The position numbers and the translations under genes are program-made. A stretch of DNA of 64,000 nt from Pseudaeromonas paramecii. Its GTDB lineage: Bacteria > Pseudomonadota > Gammaproteobacteria > Enterobacterales > Aeromonadaceae. The stretch covers positions 6,708-70,707 of the forward strand of contig NZ_BAABFC010000016.1 of assembly GCF_039540575.1 (NCBI RefSeq), in the 5' to 3' direction. The notes under the pieces are model-generated. The model saw only the letters and a program-made list of their open reading frames with translations, had not been told where the DNA came from and did no database searches. This document shows, piece by piece, positions 33,683-42,239 of the stretch (its first letter is position 1; every line of letters starts with the position of its first letter).

Positions 33683-34750
33683 TCAAGGGTGACTGACACT
33701 GCAATTACGGCTGAGCTTGGCTTGGTACAGATACTGATCCGCGCGGCTAATCAAGCTCTCGCCCGTCTCCCCCGGCCGTAACTGGGCTACCCCCATGCTG
33801 ACCGTCAAGCGAACCGCCTGGGTGAACGCCTCGGCGGCCAACCCCTCCCGCAGGCGCTCCGCCAGGCCCCAGGCTTCTTCGCGCCGCGTGCGGGGCAGCA
33901 GCAGGATAAACTCCTCGCCCCCCCAGCGGGCGAAGGTGTCGGTTTGCCGCATCCGCGCCGTCACCCAACGGGCGAGCCCCACCAGCACCTGATCCCCCAC
34001 CGGATGGCCATACTGGTCATTGATCCGCTTGAAATAATCGATATCGAAGATGAGCAGACACAAGGGCTTGAGCCCCTGACCGGATTTTTCCAGCTCGTCG
34101 GCCAACACCGCCTCGAATTTGCGGCGGTTGTATAGCTCAGTCAGGCTGTCATGGGTCGACAACCGGGTGATCTCGGCCAACTGGGTTCGTAACAGGGCAT
34201 TAGCCCGCTCCAATTCCCGCGTTCGCCGACGCACCAGGTTCTCCAGCTGCAGGTTGAGGTTCTCCAACTGGAATGATTTATGCCTTAGCGCCAGCTCGGC
34301 CAGCTTGCGCTTGTGGACATCCTTGAGGCTACCAATGACCCGCAAGGGGCTAACACGCTCCCCCTGGGTGACCCAAAAGGCCTCATCCTCCACCCACAGA
34401 TAGCGTCCATCGGCCAGTTTGCAGCGAAACTCCGCCACGCAGGTTCCCTGACCACGCTGCAAAAACTCGGAAAACAGGCGTGCCACCCGCTCCCTATCCT
34501 CGGGGTGAATGAGCCTTAAAAAGCCCTCCGGCGTATCCGGAACCGCCTCGGCGGCATAACCCAACATGCGGTAAAAACCCGGACTGCGCCAGACGCGGCC
34601 ACTGGCCAGATCCCAATCCCAAAATCCCTCTTCCAAGATGCCCATGGCCAGCTCTAGGGTGTGCAATCGCTGCCGCAGAAACAGCAATTCATCCTCGGCA
34701 GCAGGGTCCGGCAAGGAGACATCAGGCAGGGGTGGCGGAATGTGGGACAT
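33683..34750 (-). CDS. PAS-domain diguanylate cyclase
   Basis: A 355-residue cytoplasmic protein with no membrane helix. A PAS domain (about residues 35-155; WDWDLASGRVWRSPGFYRMLGY, then FRCKLADGRYLWVE) and a coiled-coil linker (about 155-195) lead into a GGDEF-type domain (about 195-350). The active-site loop is GGEEF, and the inhibitory RxxD site (RQTD) sits at the usual distance before it, so synthesis of c-di-GMP with product feedback is expected. It lies between the unknown gene and nifQ. A connection to the nif block is not evident. Confidence 0.94.
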   Translation of the reverse strand: MSHIPPPLPDVSLPDPAAEDELLFLRQRLHTLELAMGILEEGFWDWDLASGRVWRSPGFYRMLGYAAEAVPDTPEGFLRLIHPEDRERVARLFSEFLQRGQGTCVAEFRCKLADGRYLWVEDEAFWVTQGERVSPLRVIGSLKDVHKRKLAELALRHKSFQLENLNLQLENLVRRRTRELERANALLRTQLAEITRLSTHDSLTELYNRRKFEAVLADELEKSGQGLKPLCLLIFDIDYFKRINDQYGHPVGDQVLVGLARWVTARMRQTDTFARWGGEEFILLLPRTRREEAWGLAERLREGLAAEAFTQAVRLTVSMGVAQLRPGETGESLISRADQYLYQAKLSRNCSVSHP

Positions 34751-34797
34751 AGAGCCAGCCAGGGCTAAGGGTTCACCCTAATGGTAGTCGCTGAGCC

Positions 34798-35313
34798 CTA
34801 TTCAAAACAGGCGGCGCGCTCAGGGCACTCGTCACAGCTGGGGGCGCGGCAAACATACTCGCCTCCGGCCTGGCACAGTTGACGATAGAAGAACTTCTTC
34901 CAGCGCATCTGCTGGACGTTGAGCCGCTCCAGACTGGGAAAGCAATCTTGCATCAAGCGCTTGAGATCCGGCCTGCATGCCAGCCCCAGATCCTCCCACA
35001 GGTGATGAAAACCCAAGGCCCCGGCGGCCAGGATCTCCGCCAGGGGCGCAGCCCCCGGCGCAGCATGGCCCAGCAGCAGATCCCGGATCTGCTGCCATTC
35101 ATGTTGGCGCATGGCCAGCAACTCGGCCCGCAGCTGCATGGCGGCGAGGGCAGGCCCCGCCGGCTGCCAGCTGGCCAGTGCGGGATCGCTGGCCAACAGG
35201 CGGTTAAACAGGGCGGCATCCAGCCCCATATACAGCGGCAAGGCCGCCCGCCCCGCCACGAAGGCCTGCAGCAGATGATGGAGCCAGTGCGACACCTCCC
35301 TGGCCGGGTCCAT
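34798..35313 (-). CDS. nifQ: Nitrogen fixation protein NifQ
   Basis: A 171-residue protein ending in the NifQ signature C-x4-C-x2-C-x5-C (CRAPSCDECPERAAC), which holds an iron-sulfur cluster thought to carry molybdenum for FeMo-cofactor synthesis. The upstream RWKKFFYRQLC is also typical. I start it at ATG 35313, which overlaps the nifB stop as ATGA; the frame is open 18 codons further upstream inside nifB but without a ribosome-binding site. It is the second gene of the nifB operon, so it is presumably driven by the NifA/sigma54 promoter before nifB. The C-terminal motif makes the call strong. Confidence 0.93.
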   Translation of the reverse strand: MDPAREVSHWLHHLLQAFVAGRAALPLYMGLDAALFNRLLASDPALASWQPAGPALAAMQLRAELLAMRQHEWQQIRDLLLGHAAPGAAPLAEILAAGALGFHHLWEDLGLACRPDLKRLMQDCFPSLERLNVQQMRWKKFFYRQLCQAGGEYVCRAPSCDECPERAACFE

Positions 35314-36734
35314 CAGGCCACCCCGCGGCGCCGAGGTTGTGCCAGCTTGGGCAGCTGTTGCCACCATTGCGCCAGCGCCTCATGCACCGGCTGCCAGGCA
35401 TACTCCACCACCGGCTGAATACCGGCTTGCTCCAGCTTCTCCCAGGGCTCCAGCCCCAGGCGAGCGCAGAACACGGCATCCATGTCCTCCAGCAACCCCA
35501 GCAGTTGGGCGAAGCGATCTTCGCCTTCGTCACACTCATCGGGCCCCTGGCAGTACACGGGCGTCAGTCGCTCACCCACCCGGACTACGCCTTCGGAGCT
35601 GACACTGTAGATGTGGAAACGCTTGGCATGACCAAAGTGCAGATCCACCAGGTTGCCCCCCTCGCTGGCGACGGCCACCAGCTTGGCGCCTTCTTCCTCA
35701 GAGGCCCCCTGACTGGCGATGGCCGCCTGCAACAAGGTGCGCCGCTGCATGGTGGTCTGATACGGCTCGCTGCGCTCCGGCAGCTGGTTCAGATTGAACT
35801 CCTGGCTGCGATCCTCACCCAACATGCCCACCGCATCGGCGCGGCACTGCTGGCAGTGGGCCATCTGCGGCATATGGGCACCACACAGCTCACGGATCTG
35901 GGTCAGTTCGTAATCCAGCGGCTCCCGCTGGCCGTTCAGGCCAAAGTGCGTGCCATGTTCCGGCTTGGCAATCAGCGGCATTATGTTGTGCAAGAAGGCA
36001 CCGGCCTGCCGCACCGCCTCGCTGACTTCCAGCAGGTGCACATCGTTGATGCCGGGGATCAAGACCGAGTTGATCTTTACCAATACGCCCCGCTCAATGA
36101 GCTTGCTGATGCCTTCCAGCTGCTGGTCGATGAGCAGCTGGGCCCCTTCTTTGCCGTAGTAGCGCTCGCCGTCATAATCCACCCAGGCGTAGATCTGCTC
36201 CGACACCCGGGCATCAATGGCATTCAAGGTCACGGTGACATGATCCACACCCAGCTCCACCAACTGATCCACCGACTGGGGCAGCATGAGGCCATTGGTG
36301 GAGACACACAGCTTCACATCCGGCAACTGGCTGCGCAGCCCCTCCAGGGTATTGAAGGTGCGACCCAGATTGGCCAAGGGATCGCCAGGGCCGGCGATGC
36401 CGATGACCGATAACTGCGGGATGGCGGCCGCCACCGCCTTGGCCTTACGAATGGCCTCCTGGGGGGAGATCAGCTCGGACACCACACCGGGGCGGGACTC
36501 GTTGGCACAGTCAAACTTGCGGTTGCAATAGTTGCATTGCACGTTACAGGCCGGCGCCACCGCCAGGTGCATGCGGGCATATTTATGATGGGCTCCAGGG
36601 GAATAGCAGGGATGCTGTGCCACCTTGTCGGCCTGCGCCCGGGTGAACTGAGTGGGGCGAGCCGATGATCCGCAGCCCCCCTTGCTGCCGCTGCCGCTGC
36701 AGCCGCCTTGATTGATACCAGTCGATGCCTTCAT
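35313..36734 (-). CDS. nifB: FeMo-cofactor biosynthesis radical SAM protein NifB
   Basis: A 473-residue fusion. The radical SAM core (about residues 38-300) has HPCYSPGAHHKYARMHLAVAP-type entry and the cluster motif C63-x3-C67-x2-C70 (ACNVQCNYCNRKFDC). The C-terminal part (about 350-465) is the NifX/NafY-like domain (VAVASEGGNLVDLHFGHAKRF). NifB builds NifB-co, the iron-sulfur-carbide precursor of the nitrogenase cofactor, and is needed by all nitrogenases. The N-terminus has a Gly/Ser/Cys-rich stretch (GGCSGSGSKGGCGSS). A sigma54 promoter and a NifA site lie upstream. No fdxN follows; nifQ is directly downstream. Confidence 0.98.
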   Translation of the reverse strand: MKASTGINQGGCSGSGSKGGCGSSARPTQFTRAQADKVAQHPCYSPGAHHKYARMHLAVAPACNVQCNYCNRKFDCANESRPGVVSELISPQEAIRKAKAVAAAIPQLSVIGIAGPGDPLANLGRTFNTLEGLRSQLPDVKLCVSTNGLMLPQSVDQLVELGVDHVTVTLNAIDARVSEQIYAWVDYDGERYYGKEGAQLLIDQQLEGISKLIERGVLVKINSVLIPGINDVHLLEVSEAVRQAGAFLHNIMPLIAKPEHGTHFGLNGQREPLDYELTQIRELCGAHMPQMAHCQQCRADAVGMLGEDRSQEFNLNQLPERSEPYQTTMQRRTLLQAAIASQGASEEEGAKLVAVASEGGNLVDLHFGHAKRFHIYSVSSEGVVRVGERLTPVYCQGPDECDEGEDRFAQLLGLLEDMDAVFCARLGLEPWEKLEQAGIQPVVEYAWQPVHEALAQWWQQLPKLAQPRRRGVA

Positions 36735-36775
36735 GTGACTCCGCCTTAATCCCTTAGGGTCGATGACTGGGCAGG

Positions 36776-36791
36776 TGCAAGAGTCAAACCA
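36776..36791 (-). promoter_or_regulatory. Sigma54 promoter of nifB
   Basis: Read on the minus strand the site is TGGTTTGACTCTTGCA. It has the GG and GC dinucleotides at the exact -24/-12 spacing and a perfect TTGCA end, compared with the consensus TGGCACGNNNNTTGCA. Transcription would start near 36765, about 30 bases before the nifB ATG. Confidence 0.8.
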
Positions 36792-36885
36792 GTGAGAGCC
36801 AGATGATTTACTCCTTTATTTTCATGAAATTAGCCTTGAGTGCTCCCGCCGGCTGGCCGCAAGTGTCAGACAAGCCCCTCAACAA

Positions 36886-36901
36886 TGTGACAAACCCCAC
36901 A
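36886..36901. promoter_or_regulatory. NifA upstream activator site for nifB
   Basis: TGT-GACAAACCCC-ACA matches the NifA consensus TGT-N10-ACA exactly. It lies 94 bases upstream of the sigma54 promoter, within the normal range for a NifA enhancer. The A/T-rich DNA between them (about 36802-36840) could be bent by IHF, but I see no clear IHF site. Confidence 0.75.
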
Positions 36902-37151
36902 CATGGCCGGCCAGGGAGACGCCCCCACCGCCAAGCGAAAGCCCGCTCGACAGCAATGGGAGACAAAAATAGCTGAAGCATCGGCAGAGACATACAGAAA
37001 AAGGGAAGCGAGACGGGTAAAAAGTTGCAGTGGCGTTATGGGTTTGTACCGGTAACGTAAAGTAAATGCCCCGTAATGGAATGTTTCAAAGAATCTTAAA
37101 AATAAAACCGTGAAACTGGTTTCGACGGTGATCAATTTCAAACAATCTCTG

Positions 37152-37157
37152 TATAAT
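37152..37157 (+). promoter_or_regulatory. -10 box of the pykF promoter
   Basis: A perfect TATAAT, 57 bases before the pykF ATG, preceded by AT-rich DNA. The -35 position 17 bases upstream (37129-37134, TGATCA) is a poor match, so an activator may help. A GAAAC-TG-GTTTC dyad at about 37112-37123 lies just upstream. Confidence 0.6.
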
Positions 37158-37213
37158 GCGCCCCAGCTTACAGTTTCGCATAAATCTTGTTTCTCATTTG
37201 GAGACCTTTGTCC

Positions 37214-38626
37214 ATGAAAAAGACCAAAATCGTTTGTACCATCGGTCCGAAAACCGAATCCAAGGAAATGCTGGCTAAGCTGCTGGACGCTGGCATGAAC
37301 GTCATGCGTCTGAACTTCTCTCACGGTGACTACGAAGAGCACGGCACCCGGATCAAGAACGTCCGTGAAGTCTGTGCCGAAACCGGTAAGAAGTGCGCCA
37401 TCCTGCTGGATACCAAGGGCCCGGAAATCCGTACCATCAAGCTCGAAGGCGGTAACGACGTCGATCTGGTAGCCGGTCAAACCTTCACCTTCACTACCGA
37501 CCAAACCGTAGTAGGTAACAAGGATCGCGTGGCTGTGACCTACCCCGGCTTCGCCGCTGACCTGAAGATCGGCAACACTGTGCTGGTGGACGACGGCCTG
37601 ATCGGTCTGGAAGTCATCGAAGTGACCGAGCGTGAAGTGGTCTGTAAGGTTCTGAACAACGGCGCCCTGGGTGAGAACAAGGGTGTTAACCTGCCCAACG
37701 TCAAGACCCAACTGCCGGCCCTGTCCGAAAAGGACAAGAAGGATCTGGTGTTCGGTTGCGAGCAAGGCGTTGACTTCATCGCCGCTTCCTTCATCCGTAA
37801 GAAGGAAGACGTGCTGACCATGCGTGAGCACCTGAACGCCCATGGCGGTCAAAACATCCAAATCATCTCCAAGATCGAAAACCAGGAAGGCCTGGACAAC
37901 TTCGACGAAATCCTGGAAGTGTCTGACGGTATCATGGTTGCCCGTGGCGACCTGGGTGTAGAAATCCCGGTACAAGAAGTTATCTTCGCTCAGAAGATGA
38001 TGATCCAGAAGTGTAACAAGGCCCGCAAGGTGGTTATCACCGCCACCCAGATGCTGGACTCCATGATCAAGAACCCGCGTCCGACCCGCGCCGAAGCCGG
38101 TGACGTGGCCAACGCCATCCTGGACGGTACCGATGCCGTCATGCTGTCTGGCGAATCCGCCAAGGGTAAGTACCCGCTGGAAGCCGTCACCATCATGGCC
38201 ACCATCTGTGACCGTACCGACGGCGTCATGCCCAGTAACCTGTCTGCCGCCAACGACAGCGTCAAGCTGCGCATCACCGAAGCCGTGTGCAAGGGTGCCG
38301 TTGAAACTGCCGAGAAGCTGTCTGCTCCGCTGGTAGTGGTTGCCACCCAGGGTGGTAAGTCCGCCAAGGCCGTGCGCAAGTACTTCCCCAAGGCCTTCAT
38401 CCTGGCCCTGACCACCAACCCCAAGACTGCCCAGCAACTGCTGCTGTCCAAGGGTGTGGTACCCATGCTGGTTGAAGAAATCGCCTCCACCGACGATTTC
38501 TACCGCAGCGGTAAGGAACTGGCCCTGCAATCCGGTCTGGCCCAGAAGGGTGATACCGTGGTGATGGTGTCCGGCGCCCTGGTTCCCAGCGGTACCACCA
38601 ACACCTCTTCCGTACACGTGCTGTAA
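37214..38626 (+). CDS. pykF: Pyruvate kinase I (PykF type)
   Basis: A 470-residue enzyme, the same length as E. coli PykF and similar throughout. It converts phosphoenolpyruvate and ADP to pyruvate and ATP. Signatures include MKKTKIVCTIGPKTES, MRLNFSHGD, DTKGPEIRT, the active-site IISKIENQEG and MVARGDLGVEIP, ATQMLDSM, and the closing SGTTNTSSVHVL. The start is ATG 37214 (GGAGA upstream), not the in-frame codon at 37187. Its codon use differs from that of its neighbours (more GGT, CGT, CTG), as expected for a highly expressed gene. It is divergent from nifB and has its own promoter and terminator. Confidence 0.98.
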   Translation: MKKTKIVCTIGPKTESKEMLAKLLDAGMNVMRLNFSHGDYEEHGTRIKNVREVCAETGKKCAILLDTKGPEIRTIKLEGGNDVDLVAGQTFTFTTDQTVVGNKDRVAVTYPGFAADLKIGNTVLVDDGLIGLEVIEVTEREVVCKVLNNGALGENKGVNLPNVKTQLPALSEKDKKDLVFGCEQGVDFIAASFIRKKEDVLTMREHLNAHGGQNIQIISKIENQEGLDNFDEILEVSDGIMVARGDLGVEIPVQEVIFAQKMMIQKCNKARKVVITATQMLDSMIKNPRPTRAEAGDVANAILDGTDAVMLSGESAKGKYPLEAVTIMATICDRTDGVMPSNLSAANDSVKLRITEAVCKGAVETAEKLSAPLVVVATQGGKSAKAVRKYFPKAFILALTTNPKTAQQLLLSKGVVPMLVEEIASTDDFYRSGKELALQSGLAQKGDTVVMVSGALVPSGTTNTSSVHVL

Positions 38627-38642
38627 GCGCGGCTCGGACTCC

Positions 38643-38672
38643 AAAAACGGCGCCATCAGGCGCCGTTTTTTT
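38643..38672 (+). terminator. Intrinsic terminator after pykF
   Basis: AAAAACGGCGCC and GGCGCCGTTTTT form a 12-base-pair stem around ATCA, followed by more T. It lies 17 bases after the pykF stop. Confidence 0.93.
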
Positions 38673-38799
38673 ATTTCTGCCAAACCGAAGCCACCACGAA
38701 AATTCCGACCCAAGCGCGGCTAACAGCCCCCTCCTCTGCCTGCCGGCTCGTGATACACTGCTGCCACGCCCCCCTGATCAACCGACTATACACACCACC

Positions 38800-41700
38800 A
38801 TGATGCCATCTCGCTTTCTGCGCACCCTGCTTTGTCTGTGTCTGCTGCTGCCCGGGCTGCTGGCTGCCGCCGGCCTGCCCTCTGCCAGCAGCGTACAAGC
38901 CTCGCTGGACGCCCTGGCCAAGCAGGACAACCTCACCGTCAGCCAGCAGAAGGAACAGGACGACCTCAAGGCCGTGCTGGCCAACCTGGACGCCATCGCC
39001 AAGGAGCAAGACAAGCTCAAGCAACAGCAAACCACCCTGAGCAGCCAGCCCAGCAAGCTCAGAGAGCTGGAGCGCCAGATCAAGCGACTGGGTCCTGAAC
39101 CGGCTGCCGACAGCCTGGCCCACCAGTATGCCGCCATGAACCTGACGGACCTCGAAGGCGAGCTGGACAAGTTGCATCAACAGATGCAAACCACCCAGCA
39201 ACAGCTCAATGACGCCAATGCCCTGCTGGTGACCCTGCAGGGGCTGCCGGAGCGTACCACGGCGGAACTCAGTCGCATCAACCAGCGAAATCAGCAGCTG
39301 CGAAATCAGGTGGGAGGGCCCAGTGAGGGCAAGGAGAGCAACAGCCCGGCCCGCCAACGCGCCAATACGGAACTGGCCCTGCTGGAGCTGCAGCAAAAAT
39401 TTCGTGAGCAGGAGCTAGATAACCGCACCGCCATGCTGGAGCTGGTGAACAAGCAGGTGGAGCTGCTGAACCTGCAGCTGGCCCGCGCCGGGGTGCAGGC
39501 CCAGGTGATGCAGCAGCAGATCAACAACAAGCGGCTGGCGCTGGGCACCCAGGCACTGGATCAGCTGGAGCCGGATCTGGCCAGCAAGGTGGCCGAGGAT
39601 CCCCTGTATCGCAAGGAGCGCAAGCTCAACCTGCAGATCAGCCGCCAGCTCATCGCCTCCACCGAGGAGATACAGCGGCTCACCGAAGAGAATATCAAGG
39701 TCAAGGGCTGGCTGGAGCGGGTCTCCCAGACCGAGCAGACCATCAACGAGCAGATCGCCATACTGCAAGGCAGTCTGCTGCTCTCCCGCATCATCTACCA
39801 GCAGCGGCAGATGCTGATTGACCCCAACATCAGCAGTAACCTGGAGGAACAGATAGCCGATCTGCGCCTGGTGCAATTTGACGTCAACCAGCAACGAGAC
39901 CGCCTGTATGAAACCGACAGCTACCTGGATGAACAGTTGGCCCAGAGCGACCCCGAACTAGCCCCCACCTTGCGCTTGGTGGTGGCTCAGTTGCTAGAGG
40001 CGCGCACCAGCATGTTGGAACAGCTTAACCGTCAGTTGGGCAACGAGCTGAGCCTGGCCATCAACCTGCAGCAAAACCAACATCAACTCACTCAAATCAA
40101 CGAGTCACTCAAGTTCACCCTGCAGCAGCAGATCTTCTGGGTCACCAGCAACAAGCCGTTGGACTGGAACTGGGTCAAGAGTTGGCCTGGCGCCATCTTG
40201 GCGCAACTGACGGATCTGATGAGCAAGATCAGCCCCAGCACCTGGTGGAAGCAGGGGCTGCCCTTTTGGCTGCTCAGCCTGCCCCTGCTGCTGGTGGCCG
40301 GCCTGCTGCAATGGCACCGCAACCGCCTGACCACCAAGTTGGGCAAGCTCAACAAGGAGGTGGGGCACCTGCTGCGGGACAGCCACCTGCACACCCCCCT
40401 GGCCCTGCTGCTGACCCTGCTGCGCATCCTGCCCGGCGGTCTGCTGATCCTGGTACTGGGTCTGCTCACCGCCCATTGCGGGCTGGCCGAACCCAAGCTC
40501 ATCCTGCGCCTGGCGCTGCAGATGGCGGTGGCCTACCTGGCCTTCGGTCTGCTGTTGCGCATCACCCGACCCGATGGGGTGGCCATCAGTCACTTTGGTG
40601 GCAATCCCGGCAAGGTGGCCAACCGCCATCAGATCCTGCGCCGCTTGTGGCGTACCCTGCTGCCGCTCATCGTCATCGCCAGCATAGGCCGGCTGGATCC
40701 CTCCACCCTGGCCACGGATGTGCTGGGCCGCAGCATCACCCTCATCATGCTGTTCATCATCAGCTACCAGCTGCTGCCCATTGGCAAGACCCGCAACGCC
40801 ACCGGCCAAAACCTGCTGCTGGTGGGCTGGAGTCTGCTGTTTGCCCTGGTGCCCCTGTGCCTGATCGGCCTGACGGTGACAGGCTACTACTACACGGCGC
40901 TGGAGCTCATCGCCCGCCTGATCAACAGCTTCTATCTGCTGGCCCTGTGGGCCATCGTCTATCAGACCGGGCTGCGCAGCCTGGCCCTGGCGGCTCGTCG
41001 CCTGGCCTATCGCCGGGCCCTGAGCCGGCGCCAGCAGCAAAAGCAGCAACAGGAGGACGCCGATGGCGGCGAGGCGGTGGAGGAGCCGCCCATGTCGCTG
41101 GAGCTCATCAGCCAGCAGTCCATCCGCTTGCTGAACCTCACCCTGTTCGTGCTGTTCGGCATGGCCCTCTACCTGTTCTGGTCCGATCTGGTGGCCATCC
41201 TCACCTACCTGGACAAGGTGCCGCTATGGCACCAGAGCGTGACCCTGGATGGCAGTACCGTGCTGCAGCCGGTTAGCCTGCTGGACCTGCTCAAGGCCCT
41301 CACCCTGGCAGGGGTGGCCATCATCATGACCCGCAACCTGCCGGGCCTGCTGGAGGTGCTGGTGCTCGCCAAGTTGCAGCTGGCCCAGGGCACCGCCTAC
41401 ACGGTGAAAACGGTGCTCTCTTATGTCATCACCGCCATCGGTGTATTAGGCAGTCTGTCGGCCCTCGGCATGGACTGGAGCAAGTTGCAATGGCTGGTGG
41501 CAGCCCTGTCGGTGGGCTTAGGCTTCGGCTTGCAGGAGATCTTCGCCAACTTCGTCTCCGGCATCATCATACTGTTCGAGCGTCCGGTGCGGATCGGCGA
41601 CACCATCACCCTCGGCGAGTTCTCCGGCACCGTCAGCAAGATCCGTATCCGTGCCACCACGGTTACCGACTTTGACCGCAAGGAGATCATCATCCCCAAC

Positions 41701-42165
41701 AAGGCGTTCGTCACCGAACGGCTGATCAACTGGTCCCTGTCCGATACCGTCACCCGGGTGATAGTGCGGGTCGGTGTGGCCTACGGCTCGGATCTGGATC
41801 TGACGCGCCAGCTGTTGCTGCGGGCGGCCCAGGAGAGCGAGCGGGTGATGAAGGATCCCGAGCCCATCATTTACTTCCTCAACTTTGGGGCCAGCACCCT
41901 GGATCATGAGCTGCGCTTCTATGTGCAGGAGTTAGGGGATCGCAACCCTACCATCGACGAGCTCAACCGGCGCATCGACAAGCTGTTCAAGGAGCACGGC
42001 ATTGAGATCTCCTTCAACCAGGTGGACGTATTCATCAAGAACCTGCCCACCGGCGAAGAGCTGAACGTCTCCCCCACCCTACTGGGTGCCGCCGCCGGTG
42101 GTGCCGTGGAGGGGCAGCCGCAGCCCCTACCCCCGGCTGCGCCAGCCTCGGGTCAGCAGCCCTAG
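38800..42165 (+). CDS. mscK: Mechanosensitive channel MscK
   Basis: A 1121-residue inner-membrane channel. A signal peptide (residues 1-24) and a long coiled-coil periplasmic domain (about 25-470) are followed by about eleven membrane helices and the C-terminal MscS-like pore and vestibule (LSVGLGFGLQEIFANFVSGIIILFERPVRIGD). Segments such as SLLLSRIIYQQ, YGSDLD, FGASTLDHELRFYV and IDELNRRIDKL follow E. coli KefA/MscK more closely than MscM, and the length matches MscK (1120). It releases solutes on hypo-osmotic shock, with opening influenced by K+. It is a single-gene unit between pykF and nifA. Confidence 0.93.
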   Translation: MMPSRFLRTLLCLCLLLPGLLAAAGLPSASSVQASLDALAKQDNLTVSQQKEQDDLKAVLANLDAIAKEQDKLKQQQTTLSSQPSKLRELERQIKRLGPEPAADSLAHQYAAMNLTDLEGELDKLHQQMQTTQQQLNDANALLVTLQGLPERTTAELSRINQRNQQLRNQVGGPSEGKESNSPARQRANTELALLELQQKFREQELDNRTAMLELVNKQVELLNLQLARAGVQAQVMQQQINNKRLALGTQALDQLEPDLASKVAEDPLYRKERKLNLQISRQLIASTEEIQRLTEENIKVKGWLERVSQTEQTINEQIAILQGSLLLSRIIYQQRQMLIDPNISSNLEEQIADLRLVQFDVNQQRDRLYETDSYLDEQLAQSDPELAPTLRLVVAQLLEARTSMLEQLNRQLGNELSLAINLQQNQHQLTQINESLKFTLQQQIFWVTSNKPLDWNWVKSWPGAILAQLTDLMSKISPSTWWKQGLPFWLLSLPLLLVAGLLQWHRNRLTTKLGKLNKEVGHLLRDSHLHTPLALLLTLLRILPGGLLILVLGLLTAHCGLAEPKLILRLALQMAVAYLAFGLLLRITRPDGVAISHFGGNPGKVANRHQILRRLWRTLLPLIVIASIGRLDPSTLATDVLGRSITLIMLFIISYQLLPIGKTRNATGQNLLLVGWSLLFALVPLCLIGLTVTGYYYTALELIARLINSFYLLALWAIVYQTGLRSLALAARRLAYRRALSRRQQQKQQQEDADGGEAVEEPPMSLELISQQSIRLLNLTLFVLFGMALYLFWSDLVAILTYLDKVPLWHQSVTLDGSTVLQPVSLLDLLKALTLAGVAIIMTRNLPGLLEVLVLAKLQLAQGTAYTVKTVLSYVITAIGVLGSLSALGMDWSKLQWLVAALSVGLGFGLQEIFANFVSGIIILFERPVRIGDTITLGEFSGTVSKIRIRATTVTDFDRKEIIIPNKAFVTERLINWSLSDTVTRVIVRVGVAYGSDLDLTRQLLLRAAQESERVMKDPEPIIYFLNFGASTLDHELRFYVQELGDRNPTIDELNRRIDKLFKEHGIEISFNQVDVFIKNLPTGEELNVSPTLLGAAAGGAVEGQPQPLPPAAPASGQQP

Positions 42166-42192
42166 GACTGCGCGTGACCGGTGACAAATAAC

Positions 42193-42220
42193 AAAACGGA
42201 AGGCCAGGCCTTCCGTTTTT
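42193..42220. terminator. Intrinsic terminator between convergent mscK and nifA
   Basis: AAAACGGAAGG and CCTTCCGTTTT form an 11-base-pair stem around CCAGG, with T-rich sequence on the plus side (TTTTTTAT) and TTTTG on the minus side. It can serve both genes. Confidence 0.85.
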
Positions 42221-42239
42221 TATGGCAGAACAGAGCGCC

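Noticed and set aside
37109..37125. Possible Cra (FruR) site upstream of pykF (TGAAACTGGTTTC)
   Set aside because: The half-sites are one or more bases too far apart compared with the Cra operator TGAAACGNTTCA, so I do not annotate it, although regulation by Cra would make sense.
36866..38713. Long minus-strand open frame antisense to pykF
   Set aside because: The pykF frame is full length and highly conserved; the antisense product has no recognisable feature and overlaps the NifA site region.
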